NCBI RefSeq assembly: GCF_037975245.1
Contig: NC_092580.1
Location: forward strand, 10,017,001-10,081,000
Origin: Apostichopus japonicus
Taxonomy: Eukaryota; Echinodermata; Holothuroidea; Aspidochirotida; Stichopodidae
Direction: 5' to 3'
Length of the DNA: 64,000 nucleotides
How positions within the stretch are numbered: the first letter of the stretch is position 1; each line of letters opens with the position of its first letter. Shown here piece after piece: positions 22,270 through 33,850 of the stretch. The notes beneath the pieces are model-generated. The model worked only from the letters and a program-made list of their open reading frames with translations, was not told the DNA's origin and ran no database searches. The position numbers and the translations under genes are program-made.

Positions 22270-25082
22270 ATGATGAGGAAAGCCGGAGGGATGACTTATT
22301 CTGCACACGGTAAGTTTCGAGTAATGCGATCAGTATTGTTTTAAGAAATTAGTGACCTTTGGCAAAACTTATTGTTGGAACAAACTTTTGCGTAGGCCGA
22401 TACTTTATTTATACCATACCATTTACTTTTGAAGTAGATAAATAAGACTATATTGGACATATTTGAATGTACATTCAACGGTATGTTGTTCTGCCGCGCT
22501 CCTTTTGAATATTCCAACTATAGCTTGCTACCGTAGACGTACGTTACGCAGACGGGCTGATGTGATCACATATTCTGAAATCCGCGGCGTTTGTCTAATA
22601 ATAGCCTTAACAAAAGAAATCTTTTAATTCAAACACAACGATAATATGTAATTGCTGAGTGCATTGTCGCTCTCTCCGAAAAGAAAAACGTATCGTAAAA
22701 AATTAGATATTCAAATATATAGCGAACTGCTTTTGAAGCTGATTATAAACAACACTTTCTCAGCTGACGAAGTTAAATGAAGAACTAGGTTCTTTGAAAG
22801 AAGAAGGACACAACATTTCCATCAGAATGTAGGCCTACGGAACAATCTTTAGTTTGTTAATTTTCAAGACAAAATCTGCTTAACTGTTCATAATATAATA
22901 CAGGTAGAGCCTATATGTCTGCCTATAGTATGCAGTCAGTTTATTTGTAATTCATAGGCCTGCTTCTTCGGATATGACAATAACTATATATTTGTATACG
23001 AACAACTGATTTAAATTAAGAATTAATTTAACGTGAGCCTGTACATATTTCTTACCAAAATGATGAAAATTACACTGTATGAAGCGTTCAGTTCAGAAAC
23101 AGAACTTGGAGGTAAAAATCCAACGGTGGTTATATTACTTGTAAAGGTCCTTCACACTAGATATACCGATTTTATGTACAATCCCATCCAGATGCAGTTA
23201 ATTATATCTCGACGGAAAACCCCTGTTTCGACAACTCTTGGCCTACGACACAAGAATTGCACATATACACAACACACATAAACTAAGTTTTAGCAACACT
23301 AATAGCAACAACATTTCACGATCTAGTGAGATCGCTGCTTTTAATAGGAGGTGGTCGGGTGGGGTGGGGTGGGAGAAGGTGGGTTAGGGGAAGGGAGGGG
23401 AGGGGTGGTGTGATGAGCTGAACACCGAAAGAATTTCCTCTTTGAGAAAATATTACTTATGTCAGAAAAGCTTTAGAAACAGTATTAGAGAGTTGGATCA
23501 GACTCATATTTTAAGAATGATAGATTGAACTTGGTTGGGTAATAGAATGAATCCTAGTAGGACACGCCCGGCAACATCCGGGTCGGTTTGACGTCATCGG
23601 ACGGCCCATGAACACAAAGGAAACCTTTATCAGGCAGGAAATGCCCCTTACACAATGACAATAGATATACCCTCTTTCTTGCTAACAGGTGAAGAAAATA
23701 CCAAACTGATACATCATGTCGCAAGTAAGTGATCTATGAAGATGTTGAACTTTGTTCGTCAACTCTAGATTACCTACATTTTAAATTTTAACTACAATAT
23801 TAAAAGTTATAAATGCTTGAAATTGTTTATTGTTCGCATCGTATTACTAACCATTAAGTACATCCGAAGCTGGTTTCACGTGATGTAAGTTTATATTACA
23901 AGAAACGGAAACGCATATTAGGTCCATGCAGAGGCGTCGCACAGAGCATTATGCATGGGGAGGGGGGGGGGGATATAGTGTCACGTTTTGCCGACTGAAA
24001 AGAAGAAAATACCAACAGGAAGTGTTGATAACAGTGCGAATCCAACGGAGGGGAGAGGGGGCGGCTACGGTAGGCAGGGGTCAGCTGAAGCCTGAAATTT
24101 CAGACTTGTGTTCTCCCACCCACCACTTAACTTGTCCCACCATCATGTGAGCAAGACCTTTTCAAGTAACAGCGCATGAGCGTATATCTATAGTGACCCT
24201 TCTTTAATTATTGACACCCCTCCATAAATTCTTGGTCCCCGGGCCAACTCGGAGAACATGCTCCCCAGGGTCCCAAACATTTCTGTAAAGCCGCCTCCCC
24301 TATATTTCGCTGTAATTAAAGTTAGCGTGGTAAATGATACAGACGGCAGGGTTTTGTGCCCTTTGTATCTAATTAATCCCTCACCACCCACCCCCCCCCC
24401 AGTTTGTACAACATTTGGGAACATGTTATATTTTTTCCCTCCAAAAGTAAGAACGACTGTGTAAGCAGCGGCTAAATTCCCATGAATGGTAATTCCTTTC
24501 GACAAGTATACCTCTCCCCCACAAAATTCGAGCTAATCTAGCGCATCAAGTACTTTTCTGTGTAAAAATGAAAGATTATTGACGATAAGATCGGAATTTC
24601 GTCGAAACCTCGTTACTATTACGTAGGCACCCTTTGAGCGAGTAATTGATTTGGGAGTGTCAATATGGCGCACGTGACTTTAAAATAGCTGCAAATGGTA
24701 TTGTTGTGAGCATCTGCGATATGGCTTCTATATGTATACATTTCTGTGGTCTCTCTATTGTACACCAACATGCACAATGTGTCTATGTTACGATAGTCAT
24801 ATAGAGGCCAATTGGTGTCTCGTCACAGGTCTACAACCATAGTATTTTATATGGAGTACATGATTCGGCCATATATGACGTGACTCGGCCTCGCTAACCG
24901 ATACAAAGTTTAAGTGAAATTTAATACAACGTCAGGGGTATTGGGCCGTTCAAATATACGTGAAAAGGCCTAACTGTAACAGATGAAAGATTCCAACAAG
25001 ATCACCGAAGAGTCAATGTATATATGCAAAATACACACAACAGACCGTCGTGGACATCTACATTGGTTGTTAATCTGCAGAG
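22270..25082 (+). CDS. 5' part of a multi-exon gene, function unknown
   Basis: Predicted exons: 22270-22309 (ATG, MMRKAGGMTYSAH), 23689-23724 (EENTKLIHHVA) and 24983-25082 (ERFQQDHRRVNVYMQNTHN and onwards), about 58 residues so far. Joins G|GT and A|AT keep frame. Donors are CACG|GTAAGT, CAA|GTAAGT and AG|GTGAGT; acceptors are ttcttgctaacag and aactgtaacag. All sites are near consensus, which is the main support. An in-frame TGA upstream of the ATG fits a true start. The third exon also reads openly from its own ATG in another frame, but that frame does not join exon 2. I do not recognise the family, and further exons were not found. Intron 2 holds a G-rich MITE-like segment. Confidence 0.45.
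23929..24060. mobile_element. Possible MITE terminus, G-rich
   Basis: cagaggcgtcgcacag followed by a G-run resembles the hAT-like termini elsewhere in the window. No partner end or duplication was seen. Confidence 0.25.
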
Positions 25083-25296
25083 GTGAGTGTATCAATGTTA
25101 CGTTATTTACTAACAGAGCATGCCGTATAGTATGTGCTGGATCATGAGCTTGGGAAGATATGTTTGTGAGTCCAAATCTATCAGCTCCAGACAATTGAAA
25201 ACCAGTGACATGATAGTTTGTAACATTAGTGTGAATAACAAATTAATGTTAACTCCAATTTGAATAATAAAGTAGCCGTAAACATTCGTCCCTTAG

Positions 25297-26018
25297 CAGG
25301 CGCGTAGCCAGCTCTGTCGTTCCGATTTCATGGTTTAAATTTAATTGAGAATACTGAAAACAGTCGATATATTGTACAAACAGGATCATACGTTATTTAT
25401 TGTTCTTAAACTTCTTTCCTTTTCTGTATCTACTATCTCTGTTTCTATTATTATTTTCCAGTGGCGTATAGCTAGACTTTCATTTCTGGGGGGAATGTTC
25501 AACATATTCATGGGGGTGGGAGTGCTTCAAACTGGAATGACCTAAGCCTCGAGGGCGTAGAGTCCTGGTGCCTGCCTTAGGGCCCATGGTGGGACCCAGG
25601 GGCAATACCCCTGTAGGACCGAGGGGGGGGGGGGCAATGCCCACGGAAGCTCTGAGGGTTTTAACAAAATTGTGGGCATTATTTAACTATCTTTAAATGG
25701 CATTGGATGCGCACTAAACTGACCACAAAAGTTACCTAACGTTGACTAACGGCCGGTCGATTTGATGATGAAGGGGGCTCCCCCTCACCCCTCCGTCCGT
25801 CCCTACTCTTCACAATTCTTTACTTTCCCCTGTCTTTCATTTTTCTCTCTCCCTTAATTTTCCCTCCTATATTCTCACTTCCTTTCCTTTACCTTTTTTC
25901 TTCCTCTCTTTCTTCTTCGTTTTCCTTTATTTTCACTATTTTGACGTCCCCATTTTACTTCTAATTTTTCTAGGGGGGGGGGCAGTCTGCCCCTCCCTCT
26001 CCCGCTGGCTACATACTC
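25297..26018. mobile_element. Diverged hAT-like MITE with near-exact target duplication
   Basis: The left end CAGGCGCGTAGCCAGC pairs with GCTGGCTACATACTC at the right. Flanks tcccttag (25289-25296) and tcccgtag (26019-26026) match at 7 of 8. A CAGTGGCGTATAGC terminus at 25459 suggests another element nested inside. The right half holds a long pyrimidine-rich tract (about 25790-25960). Confidence 0.4.
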
Positions 26019-26047
26019 TCCCGTAGTCGCGACTTAATAAGTAGTAT

Positions 26048-26415
26048 CAGTGGCGTAGGAAGGTACTTTTGAGTGGGGGGGCTGAAGACTGATGGCCGGC
26101 CTGGGGGAGGGGTCTAATGGGAGGGGGTGTCCCCATCCCCTTTGGACTTTTTTGCATTTCCAGGTGGCCTCAGATGCAGTTTGGTGCAATATAGCACACT
26201 TCAACACCCACTCCATTTTGTAAACTTAATTTTGTATTTTCACCTGGCCTAAGATGCAATTTGGTGCTCCAAATGAGATTTTTTTTCTCATTTGGAAATG
26301 AAAAAGGGGTTTTCTGACTTGCGAACCGGGGGCGGAATGATACTTCCGCCCCTCCACATTTTTCACTGGGGGGGGGGGGCTGGCGCCCCCAGCCCCCCCG
26401 GTTCCTACGCCCTTG
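26048..26415 (+). mobile_element. hAT-like MITE (family D), copy 2
   Basis: 368 bp, near-identical to 7733-8097, ends CAGTGGCGTAGGAAGG and GGTTCCTACGCCCTTG. Perfect duplication agtagtat at 26040-26047 and 26416-26423. Confidence 0.9.
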
Positions 26416-26423
26416 AGTAGTAT

Positions 26424-27774
26424 TGTACGTGGAAGGTTGCTATTTGAAAACATAGAACGTATATGTGATCTTACTTATTTACGGTTGGTTAAAGTTTCTA
26501 TACCTTCATGCAAACTTAAGTCATCTATTAATTATTTTGCTCACTTAGTATATATTCCATTTCATTGGTTAACTTGAAGGCATCTGTCCATATGCCTGCT
26601 TCCAATTTTCTTCACTATAAGCAAACCGTGTACCATTATCTGAATAAACTGCATCGGGTGATGGGAAAAGGCATTTAATCGGTGAGCAAGCGGAACGACG
26701 AAGATGAGAAACGAAGAAGGAATGAAATAAACATACGACATATCCCTCAACCCAAACGTTCCATGCGGTCCCTTACAGTGGACTATGTCGTCCTGTAGTG
26801 CAAAACATGACTGGTTTTGACCAGCTTGCTATGCATTGCATCCGAGATGTAAGGGCCATGAAAAGGAGCGATTCATTCTGATACAACGTGAAACGGTCAA
26901 ATATAATAACACCACAACACAACCAGACCCTTAATGTTTTCAATGCTTGCAATGAAATCATTCGTGGCCGGACAATAGGCATACATATTCAAAGGTGTAT
27001 ATATATATGCTGTTAGCCGGATATATAATTACTTTATATGGTGAGAATTTTCTAGTTTGCGATACTATCGATTTATCGATATGAACATATTAAAGCTGAT
27101 TGTTATGCTTAGACCTATCAGTAGATATTTCCATGCCAACTTAAAAATTAATCAATGAATTCTTTTGCTTAAACATTAGCATATTACTACACCCAGCTGC
27201 AGCTGTGTGGGTGTTATGTATTATGATATACCCTTTCCAGTTTATGATAATTTGAGGATATATACGTTGATCGATGTCATGTTTCTTATATGAATAACTC
27301 AAAACGTATTTGTTGATATTTTATGTTTCACTTCCTTTAGTTTGAAGGATTGTAATGTGCCTTTTTAAAGGAGCTATATATAGAAATAAATGCTGTTACT
27401 TGTCTTGAAGATCAAATTTCAAGAAATATATAATTTATATATAATTTCAAGAAGTATATGTAATAATGTAAGTGCATTTAATTCAGGGGGTGGAGTGGGA
27501 TGAGAAAATCATATAACTAACAAATAAGAGCACTGTAAACGTCACCTGTCCTTCCACTACAAGATATTTGCAATCTTTTACAGGGAATGGTATTTTCAAA
27601 CTTGAAATTAATTTGTTAACTAAACATTACTAAATCTTGCAGTAACGATTCAACAGGTAAAATAACAAATAAAATAAAAAAAAGTTAACAAAAGAAGTGC
27701 AATTGTGTAAGAAGTATCGGAGTTTTGGCTGGTTTCCGGTGAAGGGGGGGGGGGGGTGGGGAAATAAGATTTAC
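26424..27774. other. No gene recognised
   Basis: AT-rich sequence with a duplicated tataatttatatataatttcaag segment near 27427-27455 and a G-run at 27745-27757. Confidence 0.4.
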
Positions 27775-28034
27775 CTGACGTTTATAGGTGGATGTGAAAG
27801 TGCCTTATTTCCAACTAACGGATAAATATGTTCAAACTTATGTAGTATGAAAAGGACAATAGAGTCAGCGTTCAAATAAGTTACTATTGTTCTTGCAACT
27901 CTTGCGACACAGGAACTACACTTGACTAAATCACAAAACCTTCGAACATAAAAGAGTTTAGAATTTATTCGCAGAATTTCTATAGTAAAGACGTCATTCA
28001 CACGTCCTTGTTCATATCGTGTGACCTCAAACAT
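27775..28034 (-). CDS. Candidate first coding exon, unknown protein
   Basis: A true ATG at 28034 opens 86 codons ending at a CAG|GTAAAT donor. The translation begins MFEVTRYEQGRVND and continues with a Cys-containing stretch (CDLVKCSSCVARVART) and a hydrophobic segment (NADSIVLFILHKFEH). No domain is recognised. Length and composition are better than most open frames here, but no second exon was confirmed. Confidence 0.35.
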
Positions 28035-29299
28035 CGTAGAGTATTGTGTTCGTTTATTGATAAAGCGATGTTGTATAGTATACTTGGACGTGACGGCAAT
28101 ATATACTTAAATGATGGAAACCACGTGACTATTATCATGAAGTGATATTATACCTTCTTTTAAGTTCCTATCAAACTCCTGCAAGGTGGTCTTGAACCCT
28201 TTGCACTTTGACCTTCAAGTTCCCCCATCGTTAATTGCCACGGTTTCCGAATAAAGGAATAGGCAACATAAGAAATTATTCGGTCCATTTTCAGACGTCT
28301 AAGTTCAGGAGCCCATATTTTCAGATAAGGAATGCCATAACCAAAAATTTGGACCGCGAGTTGTTTACTTTCTTACTCATGATTGGTTCATTCAGTGATA
28401 GATTTGATGAATATTAATACTGTTCCGAAGTATGCAATATTGAACCAAGCAAGGATCTGATGTACCATCACGTGTGACACCCTTGACACCCTTGACGCCT
28501 TGCAACTTCTGAGCAGTATTTATATAGAGGCAAATTAGTTCTGGAAAGGGGAATCATCCATTACTCACGATCAGTATATACATTATGGTCATATAATTTA
28601 TACCTGTTTATTGTTTCCAATCAGTATCTTGTAGCAATTTGACAGTGTTCAATTGAACTTATTGTTTCTATCACACAGACAATAAATCATCTTGAAATCA
28701 CTCAAAATGTTTAGTCATTTATTTGTGTGGAGCTAGGCTTCCAAAATAGCCTACCTAATTGTTTCCCCTATAGGATCAACGATAGTACCATGATCTCTAT
28801 CGAGATACAGACGATATTCGCCACATTACAATATGAAGAGAGACATTCTTATGGTATGATGAAAAGAAAGTGGATTATCGTAGAAATTTGCATAATCCAT
28901 ATATTGCGACGGGAAGAAGAGAAGAGTAGGGAAATATGACATAATAAGATAACTAAAGAAATATAATATCATATCAAATAATTCAATACTACGGAATGTG
29001 ATGTATTGCCAAACGTTCGCTCAAAGTTTGGATACAAGTTGGGTCCAAAGAATTATTTGATCATCTTTATATGCCACGAAAGAAGGAGCGATCAAAGGCG
29101 CCGTAAAAGTCAAGTATGACCAAACAAAGTCAATGTCAATAAAAGAGAAGAATAAAAACCACAACGAAGTCAAAACAGTAAGATAACCAAGCGAAAGAGC
29201 AAATAAATACAACTGATAAATACTACCCATATAAATACTACCCAAAATAAAGACGATAATGATCAGTTTTGAACATCTTCTTAAAATTTAAAAAGGTGT
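28035..29299. other. No gene recognised
   Basis: AT-rich sequence; short open frames show no domain or splice support. Confidence 0.4.
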
Positions 29300-30215
29300 C
29301 ACTATTACGAATGTTACAGGCAAATTATTTCAGAGTTTAGAAGCATTAAAGCAAAAGCGCATTCTCCTAACTTAGTGTGAACCCTAAGAACATGGAGATC
29401 AGAACGATTAGCTGACCGAGTGTAGTAACACCTGGTCCTAAAAGAAAGCAAATCCTTAAGATAGCAATGTCCATTTATGTCATTAGTTGACCGAGTGCAA
29501 TAACCACTGGTCTTAAAAGACAGCAATCCTTAAGATAGCAAGGTTCTATTTCATTAGCTGACCGAGTTCAATAACCACTGGTCCTAATAGAAAACAAATC
29601 CTTAAAAGAGCAAGATCCTATGCCATCAGCTGACCGAGTGCAATAACCACTAGTCCTGATGGACAGCAAATCCTTAAAAAAGCAAGGTCCCGTGTCATTA
29701 AGTGCATTCAAGGTACCCGTTTAAGAATCTTAACCCGGATTCGGTAAGTGATAGACAACCAGTGAACCTGTCGCAGGAGAGGAGTAACATGAATGGTATA
29801 GATAGATGGTACATCCAATAAACTTCTAACAGCAGCATTATGTACACGTTGTAGCTGATTGATAAAATAGTTAGGTAATCCACTGTATAAACAATTTGCA
29901 TAGTCAAGGTGATTAAAAAACAAGAGCATGAATAAAGGGTAGGGCAAGACTGAAAACTAAGTTGCGTTATTTACGATTCCTATAAAGTTGACACAAAGCA
30001 ATTTGACATCTCTCATTGATATGTAAGTCAAGTTGCAAAGTTTCGTCGAAGCTAGCACCTCAATATTTGACATGACTCAAGCAATCCACCCTCGTTTTAC
30101 CAATAAATATGATGATCAAAAATTAAGTTTCTGAGGCTGATGACGAGGACTGTAAACAGTTATCTCAGTCTTAGCCTCACTTTCTTTTAATCTGTTTTGA
30201 GCCATCAAAAACCTT
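29300..30215 (-). pseudogene. L2/CR1-like LINE fragment, RT C-terminus
   Basis: Minus-strand segments match the tail of a LINE reverse transcriptase in order: EAKTEITVYSPRHQ (near 30170), LQLDLHINERCQIALCQL (near 30000), HLDYANCLYSGLPNYFINQL (near 29890), VTPLLRQVHWLSITYRI (near 29750), and YLKDLLSFRTRCYYTRSAN then KLGECAFA (29460-29340). Several stops and shifts separate them, so the copy is dead. The segment encoding LKDLLS to TRSAN has been expanded in place into about four 72-bp units (29407-29697). Confidence 0.7.
29407..29697 (-). repeat. 72-bp tandem repeat inside a LINE ORF, 4 units
   Basis: Units begin cattagctgaccgagt and are 71-73 bp. They start near 29407, 29480, 29552 and 29624. 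Each corresponds to about 24 codons of the RT C-terminal segment. Confidence 0.75.
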
Positions 30216-30300
30216 AATTCCATTGGCCAATGAGAATAAGTTTTATCGAAATCATTTTAACAGCCAACACAAATCTATTTTGACAGTTCTGCAACTTGCA

Positions 30301-30693
30301 ATGTGGGGTTCAGGAACTAACAGTTTCGTTACCGCCCAAGGTTATTATTTTTCATATAACAACAAAACAGGAGGAAACGTTGGAATGGAGTGGCGCTATT
30401 GTACACTGGTGGATCGAAGTACTCCTTCTGATGGTGTTATGGTTACCGAGTCAAACACGCCATTGACGTTGAATACAATAAATACTTGCAAATATTTGGT
30501 GATAAACTATGGCACAGTTTGTACTGCACTCCATATCCGTTGTCCTATGGAAATACATCATAATTGGCTCAGGACAAATTTGCTTTTTGTGATTGTGTAC
30601 AGTTTTAGAAAGATTGGTAATGCACTGCATATTGACTTAAACGTTACGACATTAGCTGGTGTATATAAAAAAAATACAGAGAGAGGTGCATAA
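30301..30693 (+). CDS. Unassigned ORF, weak FLYWCH-like resemblance
   Basis: An ATG at 30301 lies in a frame open to 30693. The translation includes VTAQGYYFSYNNKTGG and MEWRYCTLVDRS. The spacing of aromatic residues and the WRxC resembles the first half of a FLYWCH zinc finger, but the expected C-x-n-H-x-H end is absent. It abuts the LINE fragment and could be part of another mobile element. The longer frame from 30223 starts at TTG rather than ATG. Confidence 0.3.
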   Translation: MWGSGTNSFVTAQGYYFSYNNKTGGNVGMEWRYCTLVDRSTPSDGVMVTESNTPLTLNTINTCKYLVINYGTVCTALHIRCPMEIHHNWLRTNLLFVIVYSFRKIGNALHIDLNVTTLAGVYKKNTERGA

Positions 30694-33075
30694 CTATTGG
30701 ACGGAGATAGATTCATGGTTTATTTACTCGGGCAAACATTATAACTTTCATATTTTAGTACACGGTACTAACGTTAGTGGCTGACTTCATATGTATTGTA
30801 CGCGAAAGCACCTTATAATTTTCCTGGTGTACATGTTTTGCTACATTGTCTGGTTTACCGTTATAAAATGTAATAATAGTAATTCTGTCATTTTTTCGCC
30901 ACTGTGTTTGATTGACTTCGATTTCGTCATTTCGATTCGATTTGACTGACATTTCGTGAATGGTTTGTCTTCATACTGGGGATCGTATGTTATAAATTCA
31001 GTGAAGGTCATTTAAGGGTTCAATTAATGAAACGTAACAATGCTACTCCTTTAAGCGCCCAAAACATGTGAGGGCCCAAAACGTGGACCTTCTGTAATGT
31101 TTTTAGTTATGATGACATGCAGGCCACGGATCATATGCAATGATCATGAAATTTATTTTTCAAATTTTTAGTATTCATGACCAGTATGCGTTTGGTCTGA
31201 GTAGCAACATATCTTCCACTCATTTGAATTTTCTCGTCGGTTTTGGGAAATATTTCCACCCGAGACAGACTTGAACAAGTCTAAATATTTACTTGTTATG
31301 CAGGCTTGTTTGTAGTTCGATGTCATTCTCTGTGAAAGGACTACTTGACAGATTTGCAAGTCGAACTTTTCAACGTGACAGTTTGTGTGTGGAATTATGA
31401 TCCGTCGAAATATCACTACCGTGTACACAGGACTTTGCTTCACATGCATGGACTTTTCCAACTCACATTCCCCAACTGACTATTTAGAAACATGTTCAGA
31501 ACACATGTAGCTTCTTCATAGAATCATAAAGCGGAACTACTTTCCACAGTGCAGGAAACTGATGAAAGCAAACATTAAACTTGCATTTGCCTTGCATGTG
31601 ATCACCCGCTACTTTTTCGTGTGCAGACATGTGAACAAGAGTATTAAATTCCAAAAAGTTATAAAAATAAAAACACACGATTCAGTTAATATTGAAACGA
31701 AATTGAAAGGTTACCAATTTGTAACTGTAAAAAATTAACAGAATGAAACACACGCACATACACACAAGGGAGCAAAGCAATGCAAAAAACATATTACAAC
31801 TCTGTGATATGTTACCGGATCCGTCAAAATGTCGTTTTCTAAAAGTTGGAATTATCTACGCGGCGACCTTATATAACGTACAACGATTTCTTTTCTTGGA
31901 AACCGCTTATTAATTACCCGTGAACATGAATCAATAAAACTGATACATTTTCATGTAATGAATCAAATTGATAATCCTTAACAGAGATAAGAAAGTAAAC
32001 GTGATTAAACAACGGAGGAAGTCGCTTTTGATAAGTACAAAAACAAAAATCAAGCACCAATCAAGACATGAATGATGATCAGTCAGAAATGAATGGAATT
32101 AATACTCATCCACAAGTGAAAAATGTGATAAAACAATATGAGATCAGAATGGAATCGTGGTTCACACAACGAACGGAGTCATAACGCATTAATAACCTGT
32201 ATATACAAGTAACATTTATCTACTGATCAGGATTTAGGTAATGAACGATTGACTGATGATATGTTCAACATGAATATACTTAACTGAAACATAACATGAA
32301 AAAAGTTCAGATGGCTTAGAATCAAGAAAGAAATGCTGTTTCTATTATACTATATATGAGTTCTACTACTCCCACATACAGAATATGTGCTTACAAAAAT
32401 TCATTTGTATACCAAGCTGCTATATGTATTAAAAATGGCAAAGTTAACCCTTTATTGTAATTTAAATATTCAGTAAATGTGTTTAAATATTTAATTTTCT
32501 ATACTAATATTCATAGTTTAATGTTATGTTTAAATGAACCTTTCACTAATTCATCTTCAATTTTCGTAATGTACTTTTTGAATTTTTGATGTCCTTTTTA
32601 ATAAATACTTATATTTATACTGGAAATAAATAAACTGAAAACTGAATCTATTGCCTATATCTCGCATCAAAGAGAATGAAAGCAAGGAGAGTTCCGAACA
32701 TCCATACATTCAGCTACAATTAACCAGACACTAAACTATAAATACGTTCAGTGTAACCACCTTTCTGAGGCTTTATTGGGTGTGGTGGAGTTTACTTCGA
32801 AAAAGCTGTTCGCTAAACCAATTGAAATGTTTTCTTGTAGTAATAGCTTGATTGAGGAAATTACACTTTGTAGGAGGCTTTCCATTTTGATCCAAACATC
32901 CACAAATCATCACTTTAAAACGGTTGAGTGAATATCGGTTATATAACTCAACAGTTGGATACTTTGGATAATAAGATATGGAAAAGGTTTCTACCTACCT
33001 ATCCTACCACATAACAAAAATGTCTCATAGCGACAACTTTTTAAAAACAGCCTATTCGTTCATATTTTAATAAAT
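30694..33075. other. No gene recognised
   Basis: AT-rich intergenic or intronic sequence. Open frames at 31168-31461 and 31496-31678 (minus) have no recognised domain. Confidence 0.4.
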
Positions 33076-33850
33076 CTTTACAATGAAAAGACATAGTCGT
33101 GTCCTCTTACATCGGAACCAAAGTCTGTAAACTGTTGCCCTGAAAACAAAACAAATTTTGTGCAAAACTCTACAAAAAATGTTGATGACGTGCGTGTAAT
33201 TTTACAAGCCACGCTAAAGTCTATGAATAAGTTAAGTGTACATATGTGTAATCAGTAACAAGAAATCCGTAGTCATAACCGTGAACGTTTTACTATGATT
33301 TGCTACTGAACCGTATCATGCTTGAACAATAATCGGAATTCATAGACATGCGTAGTACCGAAACGTGAAAACCAAGACAATGGAGAAGGATTCGCTCGAA
33401 ATAGTTTTAATAATGATAAAAGAAATATAAATTCACTTAGCAACGGCAACGTATTTTTGCTTCTTTACAATGAAAAGACATAGTCGTGTCCTCTTACATC
33501 GGAACCAAAGTCTGTAAACTGTTGCCCTGAAAACAAAACAAATTTTGTGCAAAACTCTACAAAAAATGTTGATGACGTGCGTGTAATTTTACAAGCCACG
33601 CTAAAGTCTATGAATAAGTTAAGTGTACATATGTGTAATCAGTAACAAGAAATCCGTAGTCATAACCGTGAACGTTTTACTATGATTTGCTACTGAACCG
33701 TATCATGCTTGAACAATAATCGGAATTCATAGACATGCGTAGTACCGAAACGTGAAAACCAAGACAATGGAGAAGGATTCGCTCGAAATAGTTTTAATAA
33801 TGATAAAAGAAATATAAATTCACTTAGCAACGGCAACGTATTTTTGCTTC
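33076..33850 (+). repeat. Apparently exact 387-bp tandem duplication
   Basis: The block from tctttacaatgaaaagac to gtatttttgcttc occurs twice in direct tandem (33076-33462, 33463-33850). Reading both in full, I see no difference. No coding sequence. Confidence 0.9.
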
